From: Gaiellales bacterium
GTDB lineage: Bacteria > Actinomycetota > Thermoleophilia > Gaiellales > F1-60-MAGs149
Length of the DNA: 14,951 nucleotides
NCBI GenBank assembly: GCA_030831375.1
Contig: JAURLF010000098.1
Coordinates: 1 to 14,951 of the forward strand
Direction: 5' to 3'
The translations under genes were made by a program, and so were the position numbers. Below the pieces are notes generated by a model, which searched no databases, was not told the origin of the DNA, and saw nothing but the letters and a program-made list of their open reading frames with translations. Shown in pieces: positions 1 to 6,111 of this stretch. Positions within the stretch are counted from its first letter, which is position 1, and every line of letters starts with the position of its first letter.

Positions 1-622
1 CGGCGTTCTTCGACGCGCCGCCTACATGAGCCAGGACCTGTGCCGCGGTTACGGCCTGGCGGCCGATCTCGTCCATGATCGCGCCGCTGAAGCAGTAGAC
101 GCCGACGTTGACGCGGTCCGAGAGGGCGTCGCGCGGGTCGGGCTTCTCCTGGAAGGCCGTGATGCGGCCCTCCTCGTCCGTCACGACGACCCCGAAGCCC
201 GTCACGTCGGGCACGCGCTTGACCGTGATGGTGGCCAGCGCGCCCGAGGCGCGGTGGGCCGCCGCGAGCGCCGCGAGGTCGATCCCGTGCAGACCGTCGC
301 CGCTCGTGACGAGGAACTGGTCGTCGTCCTCGAGCAGGAAGGGCAGGCAGCGGCGCGTGCCGCCGGCGGTGCCGAGCAGCTCGGCTTCGACGGAGTACTC
401 GAGCGGGACCCCGAAGCGGGAGCCGTCGCCGATCACCGCGGTGATGGCCTCGGGCCGGTGGTGCAGGTTCATGACGGCGCCCGAGCAGCCGCTGCGCGCG
501 ATCCGCTCGAGCAGGTGCTCGACGCACGGCCGGTTGCCGACGGGGGCGATCGGCTTCGGCAGGTGGTCGGTCAGGGGGCGCAGGCGGGTGCCGAGGCCCG
601 CGGCCATGATCATCACGCGCAT
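1..622 (-). CDS. Sugar-1-phosphate nucleotidyltransferase, N-terminal part (cut by window edge)
   Basis: The translation begins MRVMIMAAGLGTRLRPLTDH and continues with LPKP. This is the GxGTRLRPLT...PKP nucleotide-binding signature (residues 9-24) of the enzymes that make NDP-sugars from NTP and a sugar 1-phosphate (glucose-1-phosphate thymidylyl/uridylyl or mannose-1-phosphate guanylyl type). Further family features follow: ELLGTAGG, the metal-binding SGDGL, TGFGVV, FQEKP and NVGVYCF. It is cytosolic and would feed cell-surface polysaccharide or glycan synthesis. Three in-frame ATGs (622, 613, 607) compete. The first is preferred because a TAGGCT box lies 7 nt upstream. About 207 codons are visible and the C-terminal part lies outside the window. 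The last ~20 visible residues (GRQAVTAAQVLAHVGGASKN) do not resemble the usual DVFP-containing continuation and use codons rare in this window (GTA, GCA, GCT, CAT). The exact sugar cannot be told. Confidence 0.85.
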   Translation of the reverse strand, partial: MRVMIMAAGLGTRLRPLTDHLPKPIAPVGNRPCVEHLLERIARSGCSGAVMNLHHRPEAITAVIGDGSRFGVPLEYSVEAELLGTAGGTRRCLPFLLEDDDQFLVTSGDGLHGIDLAALAAAHRASGALATITVKRVPDVTGFGVVVTDEEGRITAFQEKPDPRDALSDRVNVGVYCFSGAIMDEIGRQAVTAAQVLAHVGGASKNA

Positions 623-629
623 GGGAGCC

Positions 630-635
630 AGCCTA
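630..635 (-). promoter_or_regulatory. -10-like box, leaderless promoter of the nucleotidyltransferase
   Basis: TAGGCT on the minus strand ends 7 nt before the ATG at 622, with no Shine-Dalgarno sequence between. A TSS about 7 nt downstream of the box would fall on or next to the start codon. The same arrangement occurs before several other genes in this window. Confidence 0.5.
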
Positions 636-711
636 CCCGCGATCCCGACGGCGGGCGGGGGTCATGCGGGGCTCCCGTCGGCGCTCGACGGCGGGACCGC
701 ACCGTCGGGGA

Positions 712-757
712 CGGCGGCGGCCGTGGCGGGCATATGCATCCGCCACGGCCGCCGCCG
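712..757 (-). terminator. Strong hairpin after aceA, probable transcription terminator
   Basis: An 18-bp perfect inverted repeat (712-729 with 740-757; core arm GGCGGCCGTGGCGG) encloses a 10-nt loop that itself contains the palindrome GCATATGC. It begins 11 bp past the aceA stop and lies in the gap before the next minus-strand gene. There is no T-tract, as is common for hairpin terminators in high-GC Actinomycetota. It could act in both directions. Confidence 0.65.
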
Positions 758-768
758 GGGTGTTCGGC

Positions 769-2058
769 CTAGTGGAACTGCTCCTCCTCCGTCGACCCGA
801 CGAGGGCCAACGTGGAGCTCGCCCCGGCCGAGGCGATGGTGGAGATGAGATCGAAGTAGCCGGCGCCGACCTCGCGCTGGTGGCGGGTGGCCGTGTAGCC
901 CTCGCCCTCCATCGCGAACTCCTTCTCCTGGAGCTCGACGTACGCGGTCATGCCGCTCGCGGCGTAGCCCTTGGCCAGCTCGAACATCGACGCGTTGAGC
1001 GCGTGGAAGCCGGCCAGGGTGATGAACTGGAACTTGTAGCCGAGCTCGCCGAGCTCGTGCTGGAAGGCGGCGATCTCCGCGTCGGAGAGGGCGCGCTTCC
1101 AGTTGAACGACGGCGAGCAGTTGTAGGCGAGGAGCTTGCCGGGGAACTGGGCGTGGATGGCCTCGGCGAAGCGGCGCGCCTCGTCCATGTCGGGGGTGCC
1201 CGTCTCGCACCAGATCAGGTCGGCGTAGGGGGCGTAGGCGAGGCCGCGGGCGATCGCGGACTCGATGCCGCCGGTGACGCGGAAGTAGCCCTCCGGCGTG
1301 CGCTCGCCGGTGGTGAACTCGCGGTCGCGCTCGTCGATGTCCGACGTCATCAGGGTCGCGGCGAGGGCGTCGGTGCGGGCCACGATCACCGTCGGCACGT
1401 CCATCACGTCGGCGGCGAGGCGCGCGGCCTGCAGCGTGCGCACGAACTGGCTGGTCGGGACCAGCACCTTGCCGCCGAGGTGGCCGCACTTCTTCTCCGA
1501 GGCGAGCTGGTCCTCGAAGTGGACGCCCGCGGCGCCCGCCTCGATCATGCCGCGCATCAGCTCGTAGGCGTTGAGCGGGCCGCCGAAGCCGGCCTCGGCG
1601 TCCGCCACGATCGGCGCGAACCAGTCGATCGAGTCGTCGCCCTCGGACCAGGTGATCTGGTCGGCGCGGCTGAGCGCGTTGTTGAGGCGGCGCACCATCG
1701 CGGGCACCGAGTTGGCGGGGTAGAGCGACTGGTCGGGGTAGACGGAGCCGGCGAGGTTGCCGTCCGCGGCGACCTGCCAGCCGGACAGGTAGATCGCCTT
1801 CAGCCCGGCCTTGACCATCTGCACGGCCTGGCCGCCCGAGAGGGCGCCGAGGGCGTTGATGTGGTGCTCCGTGTTGACGAGCTCCCACAGGCGCGCGGCG
1901 CCGCGCTCGGCGAGGGTGTGCCGCGGCGTGACGGAGCCGCGCAGCTTGACGACCTCCTCCGCCGTGTAGACGCGCTCGATGCCGGACCAGCGGGCGTCGG
2001 ACCGCCAGACCTCCTCCAGTGCCGCGACCTGCTGGGCGCGGCTCGTCTGCTCGCTCAT
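769..2058 (-). CDS. aceA: Isocitrate lyase
   Basis: This enzyme cleaves isocitrate to succinate and glyoxylate, the first step of the glyoxylate shunt, which allows growth on acetate and fatty acids. The protein has 429 residues, close to the 428 of mycobacterial ICL1. The signature KKCGH with catalytic Cys191 is present (residues 189-193). So are SGWQVAADG (92-100) and the metal-binding region DAEAGFGG (from D153). The substrate-binding NCSPSFNW (313-320) is also intact. The numbering coincides with the mycobacterial enzyme, so it is probably active. The ATG at 2058 is chosen over longer in-frame extensions because GGAGG lies 8 nt upstream and the mature family N-terminus begins there. The extended frame would run through the regulatory region and antisense to the LysR gene. 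The divergent LysR gene probably controls it. No malate synthase is visible nearby. Confidence 0.97.
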   Translation of the reverse strand: MSEQTSRAQQVAALEEVWRSDARWSGIERVYTAEEVVKLRGSVTPRHTLAERGAARLWELVNTEHHINALGALSGGQAVQMVKAGLKAIYLSGWQVAADGNLAGSVYPDQSLYPANSVPAMVRRLNNALSRADQITWSEGDDSIDWFAPIVADAEAGFGGPLNAYELMRGMIEAGAAGVHFEDQLASEKKCGHLGGKVLVPTSQFVRTLQAARLAADVMDVPTVIVARTDALAATLMTSDIDERDREFTTGERTPEGYFRVTGGIESAIARGLAYAPYADLIWCETGTPDMDEARRFAEAIHAQFPGKLLAYNCSPSFNWKRALSDAEIAAFQHELGELGYKFQFITLAGFHALNASMFELAKGYAASGMTAYVELQEKEFAMEGEGYTATRHQREVGAGYFDLISTIASAGASSTLALVGSTEEEQFH

Positions 2059-2066
2059 CGGGGGAA

Positions 2067-2071
2067 CCTCC
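2067..2071 (-). promoter_or_regulatory. Shine-Dalgarno site of aceA
   Basis: A perfect GGAGG on the minus strand lies 8 nt before the aceA ATG. It fixes the start at 2058 and shows that aceA has a leader, unlike most genes in this window. Confidence 0.8.
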
Positions 2072-2112
2072 ACGTCGACGGCCCTGCCTGCGGACCCGGG
2101 TCGGATTGGCGG

Positions 2113-2142
2113 AGGGTACGCCCCGCTATCGATAACGTCGAA
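2113..2142 (-). promoter_or_regulatory. Possible aceA promoter (-35/-10)
   Basis: On the minus strand TTCGAC (2142-2137) and TACCCT (2118-2113) are 18 bp apart and about 55 bp upstream of the aceA ATG. The CTATCGATA half-site at 2126-2134 lies inside this spacer, where a regulator would contact RNA polymerase. The hexamers are weak matches and the assignment is tentative. Confidence 0.3.
2126..2134. promoter_or_regulatory. Second LysR-type half-site (CTATCGATA)
   Basis: CTATCGATA contains the palindrome TATCGATA. It repeats the CTATCGA and TCGATA sequences found in the arms of the inverted repeat at 2161-2181, about 40 bp away. LysR-type regulators commonly bind a strong recognition site near their own gene plus a weaker activation site nearer the target promoter. 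This element fits the second role for aceA. Confidence 0.45.
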
Positions 2143-2160
2143 TCGGAATCTTTCGCCGTT

Positions 2161-2181
2161 TCGATAGATATCATCTATCGA
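2161..2181. promoter_or_regulatory. Probable LysR operator (9-bp inverted repeat)
   Basis: TCGATAGAT (2161-2169) and its exact reverse complement ATCTATCGA (2173-2181) are separated by ATC. It is AT-rich against a very GC-rich background and fits the T-N11-A dyad that LysR-type regulators recognise (ATAG-N7-CTAT). It ends 3 bp before the GTG start of the divergent LysR gene and includes TATCAT, a possible -10 box for that gene. Binding here could therefore repress the regulator while controlling aceA. Confidence 0.7.
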
Positions 2182-2184
2182 ACT

Positions 2185-3072
2185 GTGGATGCGGGCCAGT
2201 TGGAGGCGTTCGTGCGGGTGGCGCGGGCCGGGCGGCTCGGCCCCGTCGCGGCAGAGCTGTTCCTGACGCAGCCGGCGCTGACCGCGCGCCTGCAGCGGCT
2301 CGAGCGCGAGGTCGGCGGCACGCTCTTCTCGCGCTCGCGGCGGGGCATGCGCCTGACGCCCGCCGGGCGCGCGTTCCTGCCGTACGCCGAGCGGGCGCTC
2401 GAGACGATGGGCGAGGGCGCCCGCCTCGTCAGCGACGTGACCGCCGCGGGCGGCGGCGCGCTCGTGATCGGGGCGCCGCCCGCGATCAGCACGTACCTCC
2501 TGCCGGGCCTGCTGCGCGACCTCACGGCGCGCACCCCGGAGATCGAGCTCGCCGTGCGCGGCGGCCACTCGGACGAGGTGCTCGAGATGGTGCTGCGCGA
2601 CGAGGTCCAGGTCGGCCTGATCCGCGAGCTCACCCACCCGGAGCTCGTCACGGAGCGCGTCTACGAGGACGAGCTCGTGCTCGTCTGCGCGCGCGGCCAC
2701 CGGCTCGCCCAGCGCGGCACGGTCACGGTCGAGCAGCTCGCCGACGAGCGGCTCGTCCTGTTCGACCGCCGATCGTCGTTCGCGGACATCGCCCTGACGC
2801 TCTTCCAGCGCGCGCGGCTGCAGCCGCGCGCCTACCTCGAGATGGACAACTCGGAGGCGGCCGCGAGCATGGTCGAGGAGGGCCTCGGCGTCGCGCTCCT
2901 GCCACGCACCGCGATCGGCTGGGCGCTCGCCGACGGCGCGCTCGTCGAGCTGCACCTGCTCGGCACGCCGCCGATGACGCGTCCCGTGGCGCTGGTCTAC
3001 CGGCGCGACGCGCCGCTCAGCCCGACCGCGGAGGCGTTCATGGAGCTCGCGCGGAGTCTCGCGGCCGTCTAG
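2185..3072 (+). CDS. LysR-family transcriptional regulator, likely controls aceA
   Basis: This is a 295-residue protein of standard LysR length. Residues 1-60 form the winged helix-turn-helix: DAGQLEAFVRVARAGRLG, then LTQPALTARLQRLEREVG, then LFSR and RLTPAGR. A linker helix follows, then a periplasmic-binding-protein-like effector domain (about residues 90-290, with GALVIGAPPAIS, VLMVLRDEVQVGLI-like strands and GLGVALLPRTAI). The GTG at 2185 is chosen because the family N-terminus starts there. Upstream in-frame sequence runs antisense through aceA. No Shine-Dalgarno precedes the GTG, so a leaderless or very short-leader transcript is likely. It diverges from aceA, with a dyad operator in the shared region, so the inferred target is the glyoxylate shunt. 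The effector is unknown. Its TAG stop overlaps the TAG of the convergent SGNH gene within CTAG. Confidence 0.93.
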   Translation: MDAGQLEAFVRVARAGRLGPVAAELFLTQPALTARLQRLEREVGGTLFSRSRRGMRLTPAGRAFLPYAERALETMGEGARLVSDVTAAGGGALVIGAPPAISTYLLPGLLRDLTARTPEIELAVRGGHSDEVLEMVLRDEVQVGLIRELTHPELVTERVYEDELVLVCARGHRLAQRGTVTVEQLADERLVLFDRRSSFADIALTLFQRARLQPRAYLEMDNSEAAASMVEEGLGVALLPRTAIGWALADGALVELHLLGTPPMTRPVALVYRRDAPLSPTAEAFMELARSLAAV

Positions 3073-4121
3073 GGGGACGGGTTGACGGTCGGCTTGATCG
3101 CCGCCGCGAGCCACGCCGTGTACGCCGCACGGCCGCGCTTGTTGAGGTGCGCCGAGTCGGAGTAGCCGTCCGCGTACGCGGCCTCGCGGACGGCGAGCGG
3201 CGCCACCAGGAGCGGCGCGCCGACGAGCTCCTCGAAGCGGGCGGGCACCGAGGGGTCGACGAGCGGGTCGACGCGGCGCGGCACGAGCGCGAACACCACG
3301 GGCACGTCGTGCTCCTCACCCCACGCGCGGAAGGCGCGCAGGTAGTGCAGCTCGCGCTCCCAGAGCGGGTTGTCGAAGTCCGTCGTGATCGGGTCCTGGT
3401 CGCTCCACGCGGTTCCGGGCGGCACGTGCTCGGCCTCGTCGGCGCGGATCGCGCGCGGCCGGTAGCGGCGGTCGCCGCCCGAGCAGTCGCCGTGGCGGGT
3501 GCCGGGCGGGCGCTCCGCCGCGGGCACGGGCACGTTGAGGTCGTCCTTCCCCGTGATCAGGTACTCGACGTTGAGGTCGACGCGCCGGCGCAGCTGCTCG
3601 CCGAGGTCGCGCAACCGCCAGTGCAGGGGCTCGGAGGGCCGCGTCCGGACGTCGGCGAGCAGGCGGTCCATCGTCACCGCGCCCGAGAAGTTGCGGTAGT
3701 AGTCGTACTGGAACGGGCTGTCCGCCATCCGGAACGTCGGCTCCGGTGGCAGCGCCACCTCGACGATCACGCCCTCCGTGATGCCGCGGTTGGCCTCGAC
3801 GTCGAGCAGCTGCTGGTACATGAAGTCCGTGCCGCGGAACGAGCGCCCCGCGTTGAGGATCGGATGCTCGAGCTTCGGCGGGTTGAGCCCGCGCGCGAGG
3901 CCGGTGGGGGAGACGCCCCACTTGGTGCGCGAGGTGCCGAAGATCGCGATGCTGACCGGGCCGCGCTGCCGGAAGACCTGGTCGTACAGGCAGTTCAGGT
4001 TCGCGGCGTAGCGGACCTCCGCCGCATCCGAGCGCTCCACGAGACGCACGAGGCCGAGGCCGAGCAGGACGAGCAGGGCCGCGCAGGCGGCCTGGACCAG
4101 ATGCCGGCGGCGCCGGCTCAC
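3069..4121 (-). CDS. Membrane-anchored SGNH/DltD-like transferase, paralog 1
   Basis: The 350-residue protein has an N-terminal positive stretch (SRRRRH) and one membrane segment (about residues 9-28), leaving the rest outside the cell. An SGNH-type active site is visible: GTSRTKWGVSP with nucleophile Ser64, and GYSDSAHLNKRG with Asp322 and His325. RGTDFMYQQLLDVEANRGIT (97-116) resembles the second conserved block of DltD-like proteins. It is paralogous along its whole length to the gene at 8434-9468, with an identical 11-residue nucleophile motif. Cys44 and Cys213 are matched in the paralog and could form a disulfide. It starts with GTG inside a GTGA overlap with the upstream ATP-grasp gene, so the two are translationally coupled. 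It probably moves an acyl group to an envelope acceptor, or removes one. The family is well supported, the exact reaction is not. Confidence 0.8.
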   Translation of the reverse strand: MSRRRRHLVQAACAALLVLLGLGLVRLVERSDAAEVRYAANLNCLYDQVFRQRGPVSIAIFGTSRTKWGVSPTGLARGLNPPKLEHPILNAGRSFRGTDFMYQQLLDVEANRGITEGVIVEVALPPEPTFRMADSPFQYDYYRNFSGAVTMDRLLADVRTRPSEPLHWRLRDLGEQLRRRVDLNVEYLITGKDDLNVPVPAAERPPGTRHGDCSGGDRRYRPRAIRADEAEHVPPGTAWSDQDPITTDFDNPLWERELHYLRAFRAWGEEHDVPVVFALVPRRVDPLVDPSVPARFEELVGAPLLVAPLAVREAAYADGYSDSAHLNKRGRAAYTAWLAAAIKPTVNPSP

Positions 4122-5326
4122 GGGGCGATCCGGACGCGGATCCGCCCGAGCGCGTCGTCGGCGCGCCGGACGGCCTCGTCGACGGTGTCACCCGCCGCGA
4201 TCGCGAAGCCCTTGCGGTCGCCGTCGACCTGCACCGGGCGGATCTCCATCCCGGGCTCGAGCCAGCACATCGCATCGAGCACGCCGGGCGCGGCGCGGAC
4301 GTCGTCGAGTCCCTCCCAGCCGGCCACGGTGCCGACGGGCAGGTGCCCGGGGGTGGAGGTGAGGAAGCGGATCGCCAGCGGCCGCTCGAACTGCGGCGTC
4401 GCGATCGCGTCCGGCACCTCGGCGCCGACCGCGGTGCGCAGGACCACCTCGAGCAGGTCCACGCCGGCCCCGTACAGCGGCACGTCGCCCATCCGCCCGC
4501 CGGGGATGCGCGAGGCGATCTCGACCATGTACGTCGCGCCCGGCCCGCCGGCGAGGACCTGCGGGTAGGCGACGCCGTCGATCAGGCCGGTCGCCTCGAT
4601 CGCCCGCGTCGCGACCTCCCGCACGGCCGCCGCGGCCGCATCGCCGACCTGCGTCGGGAACCGGTGCAGGGTCGCCACCCCGAAGCCGACGCCCTCGGGG
4701 CGCACGCGGTCCGACAGGGACACGATCGACACGTCGCCGCCGCGGACCACCGCGAGCACGTTGACCTCGGGCAGGTCGTGGAAGCGCTCCAGGATCACGC
4801 GTCCCGTCGAGGAGGCCGCGAACGCCTCATCCGCCCAGGCGAGCACGTCGTCGAGCGAGCCGACCTGCGCGATGCCGCGCTGTCCGCTCGAGTCGGCCGG
4901 CTTGATGACCGCGGGGAAGCCGACGTCGCCGGCCAGCGCCACGAGCTCGTCGCGCGAGCCGGCGCTGCCGAACGCGGGCTGCGGGACGCCGGCCTCGGCG
5001 AACCGCTCGCGCATCGCGACCTTGTCCGTCATCAGCCGCGCCGTGCGGCGCCCGATCGACGGCAGCCCCGCGTCCTCCGCCACCGCGGCGACCTGCGGCA
5101 CCGCGCGGTCCGAGGCGACGGTCATCACGCCGTCGACCCGCTCCTCCCGGGCGATCCGCACGAGGTCCTCGTGGGCGGATGCCGCGTGCCCCGCGTCGGC
5201 CACGGCGAGGCCCGGCGCGTCCGCGCGCGCGTCGACGGCGACGACGCGGTAGCCGAATTCCTCGCGCACGCGGCGGATGTACGGCACCTGGTGGCGCCCG
5301 GCGCCGATGAAGAGGACCGCTGGCAT
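4118..5326 (-). CDS. ATP-grasp ligase of unknown substrate
   Basis: This 402-residue protein has the layout of biotin-carboxylase-like ATP-grasp ligases. An N-terminal Rossmann-like preATP-grasp domain (VLFIGAGRHQVPYIRRV, then VVAVDARADAPG) comes first. The ATP-grasp fold follows, with Lys142 and the glycine-rich loop in VIKPADSSGQRGI (140-152). ILERF marks the adenine-contacting strand (178-182). The metal-binding segment is VEIASRIPGG (268-277, Glu269 and Arg273). The C-terminal lid resembles amino-acid ligases (GDTVDEAVRRADDAL). Such enzymes activate a carboxylate as acyl-phosphate and join it to an amine or thiol; the substrate cannot be read from sequence. It overlaps the SGNH gene by 4 bp (GTGA) and diverges from the acylation genes. 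It may therefore make the group that is transferred, perhaps standing in for the missing DltA. That role is inference. Confidence 0.85.
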   Translation of the reverse strand: MPAVLFIGAGRHQVPYIRRVREEFGYRVVAVDARADAPGLAVADAGHAASAHEDLVRIAREERVDGVMTVASDRAVPQVAAVAEDAGLPSIGRRTARLMTDKVAMRERFAEAGVPQPAFGSAGSRDELVALAGDVGFPAVIKPADSSGQRGIAQVGSLDDVLAWADEAFAASSTGRVILERFHDLPEVNVLAVVRGGDVSIVSLSDRVRPEGVGFGVATLHRFPTQVGDAAAAAVREVATRAIEATGLIDGVAYPQVLAGGPGATYMVEIASRIPGGRMGDVPLYGAGVDLLEVVLRTAVGAEVPDAIATPQFERPLAIRFLTSTPGHLPVGTVAGWEGLDDVRAAPGVLDAMCWLEPGMEIRPVQVDGDRKGFAIAAGDTVDEAVRRADDALGRIRVRIAP

Positions 5327-5338
5327 CGCTCCGGTCAG

Positions 5339-5344
5339 AATCTA
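5339..5344 (-). promoter_or_regulatory. -10-like box for the ATP-grasp/SGNH transcript
   Basis: TAGATT on the minus strand ends 12 nt before the ATG at 5326. A weak GGAG lies 4 nt before that ATG, so this transcript may have a very short leader. The box falls between the inverted-repeat arms of the divergent promoter. Confidence 0.4.
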
Positions 5345-5352
5345 CCGGACGG

Positions 5353-5358
5353 TATGCT
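5353..5358 (+). promoter_or_regulatory. -10-like box, leaderless promoter of the ComB homologue
   Basis: TATGCT ends 8 nt before the ATG at 5367, with no Shine-Dalgarno between. It overlaps the right inner and outer arms of the inverted repeats, so a bound repressor would cover it. Confidence 0.55.
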
Positions 5359-5366
5359 GACCGCCG

Positions 5367-6083
5367 ATGGCCGTCGTCGACGTCGCGATCCATCCCGACG
5401 TGCCCGCGCCGGCCGACGTCGTCGTCGTGGTCGACACGGTGCGCGCGACCACCACGATCGCGCACGCCCTCGCCGGGGGCTATCGGCGGGTCATCTGCGT
5501 CCCCGACCCCGCGGCGGCGCACGCCGAGGCGGCCCGCATCGGCCCGGGCGCGGTCCTCGCCGGCGAGGAGAAGGGCGCGCGCATCGAGGGCTTCGCGCTC
5601 GGCAACTCGCCGACGGAGTTCTCGCCCGCGCAGGGCGACGACGTCGTCTTCGTCACCCGCAACGGCGTCCAGGCGATCCTCGCCGCCAGCCGCGAGGCCG
5701 GCACCGTCGTCTGCGGCGCCCTCGTCAACCTCGACGCCGTGGCGCGCGTCCTGCGCCCGCGCCTCGCCGACGGCGCGTCGCTCGTCGTGCGCTGCGCGGG
5801 GACCCGGGGCGCCGTCGCCGTCGAGGACTGCTACACCGCCGGGCGCCTCGTCGAGCTCGTCGGCGACGGCCACGACCTGCTCGACGGCGCACGCGTCGCG
5901 CGCGCCGTGGCCCGCGCCTACGCGGCCCCGCTCGACTGCCTGTCGGAGGCCCAGTCGACGCGCAACATCACGCCGCTCGGGCACGGGCCGGACGTCGAGA
6001 TCGCGGCGCAGGTGTCGATCCTCGACCTCGTGCCGACCGTGGTCGAGGCGGCTGACGACCGCGTCGTCCTGACCGCCGGCTGA
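5367..6083 (+). CDS. 2-phosphosulfolactate phosphatase family protein (ComB-like)
   Basis: The 238-residue protein carries the conserved motifs of the ComB family. In order these are VDTVRATTTIAHAL (22-35), AGEEKG (65-70), GFALGNSP (75-82), VTRNG (96-100), GALVNLDAVA (117-126), RCAGTRGAVAVEDC (142-155) and a C-terminal helical part. ComB is a Mg-dependent phosphatase that makes sulfolactate from 2-phosphosulfolactate in methanogen coenzyme M synthesis. Homologues are common in bacteria without coenzyme M, where the substrate is often unknown. No ComA or ComC homologue is visible. It leads the rightward gene set, is separated by only 28 bp from the hotdog gene, and diverges from the ATP-grasp gene. 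It could supply a phosphate-free hydroxy acid for the acylation machinery, but this link rests only on gene order. Confidence 0.88.
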   Translation: MAVVDVAIHPDVPAPADVVVVVDTVRATTTIAHALAGGYRRVICVPDPAAAHAEAARIGPGAVLAGEEKGARIEGFALGNSPTEFSPAQGDDVVFVTRNGVQAILAASREAGTVVCGALVNLDAVARVLRPRLADGASLVVRCAGTRGAVAVEDCYTAGRLVELVGDGHDLLDGARVARAVARAYAAPLDCLSEAQSTRNITPLGHGPDVEIAAQVSILDLVPTVVEAADDRVVLTAG

Positions 6084-6098
6084 GTCCGGCGCCGGCCC

Positions 6099-6104
6099 TA
6101 CCCT
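6099..6104 (+). promoter_or_regulatory. -10-like box, leaderless promoter of the hotdog-ACP-MBOAT operon
   Basis: TACCCT ends 7 nt before the ATG at 6112, in the 28-bp gap after the ComB-like gene, with no Shine-Dalgarno between. It suggests the acylation genes can be transcribed separately from the ComB-like gene. Confidence 0.5.
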
Positions 6105-6111
6105 TAGGGGC

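Larger units (their letters stand above)
5332..5363. promoter_or_regulatory. Divergent promoter region with nested inverted repeats
   Basis: The 40-bp gap between the two divergent transcripts holds an outer inverted repeat, CGGTCAG (5332-5338) and CTGACCG (5357-5363). An inner one, TACCG-GA-CGGTA (5343-5354), lies within it. Both candidate -10 boxes lie in or between these arms, so one regulator bound here could control both directions. Confidence 0.5.

Noticed and set aside
26..848. Two plus-strand open frames of about 250 codons at the left edge
   Set aside because: Both are antisense to the nucleotidyltransferase, whose GLGTRLRPLT signature on the minus strand is unmistakable.
769..3114. 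A 781-codon minus-strand open frame that would extend isocitrate lyase far upstream
   Set aside because: The extension runs antisense through the LysR gene and its operator. Its translation is the Arg/Ala/Glu-rich text typical of shadow frames. GGAGG and the family N-terminus fix the start at 2058.
4118..5326. The ATP-grasp gene as a DltA equivalent by homology
   Set aside because: DltA is an ANL-family adenylating enzyme with an AMP-binding core; this is a different fold. Only a functional replacement can be proposed, not homology.
4343..6055. A 570-codon plus-strand open frame across the ATP-grasp gene
   Set aside because: It is antisense to a clear ATP-grasp protein, then overlaps the ComB-like gene in another frame; its translation shows no conserved motif.
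5367..6083. Coenzyme M biosynthesis
   Set aside because: Only a ComB-like gene is present, with no ComA, ComC, ComD/E or methanogen genes. The family is widespread in bacteria that lack coenzyme M.
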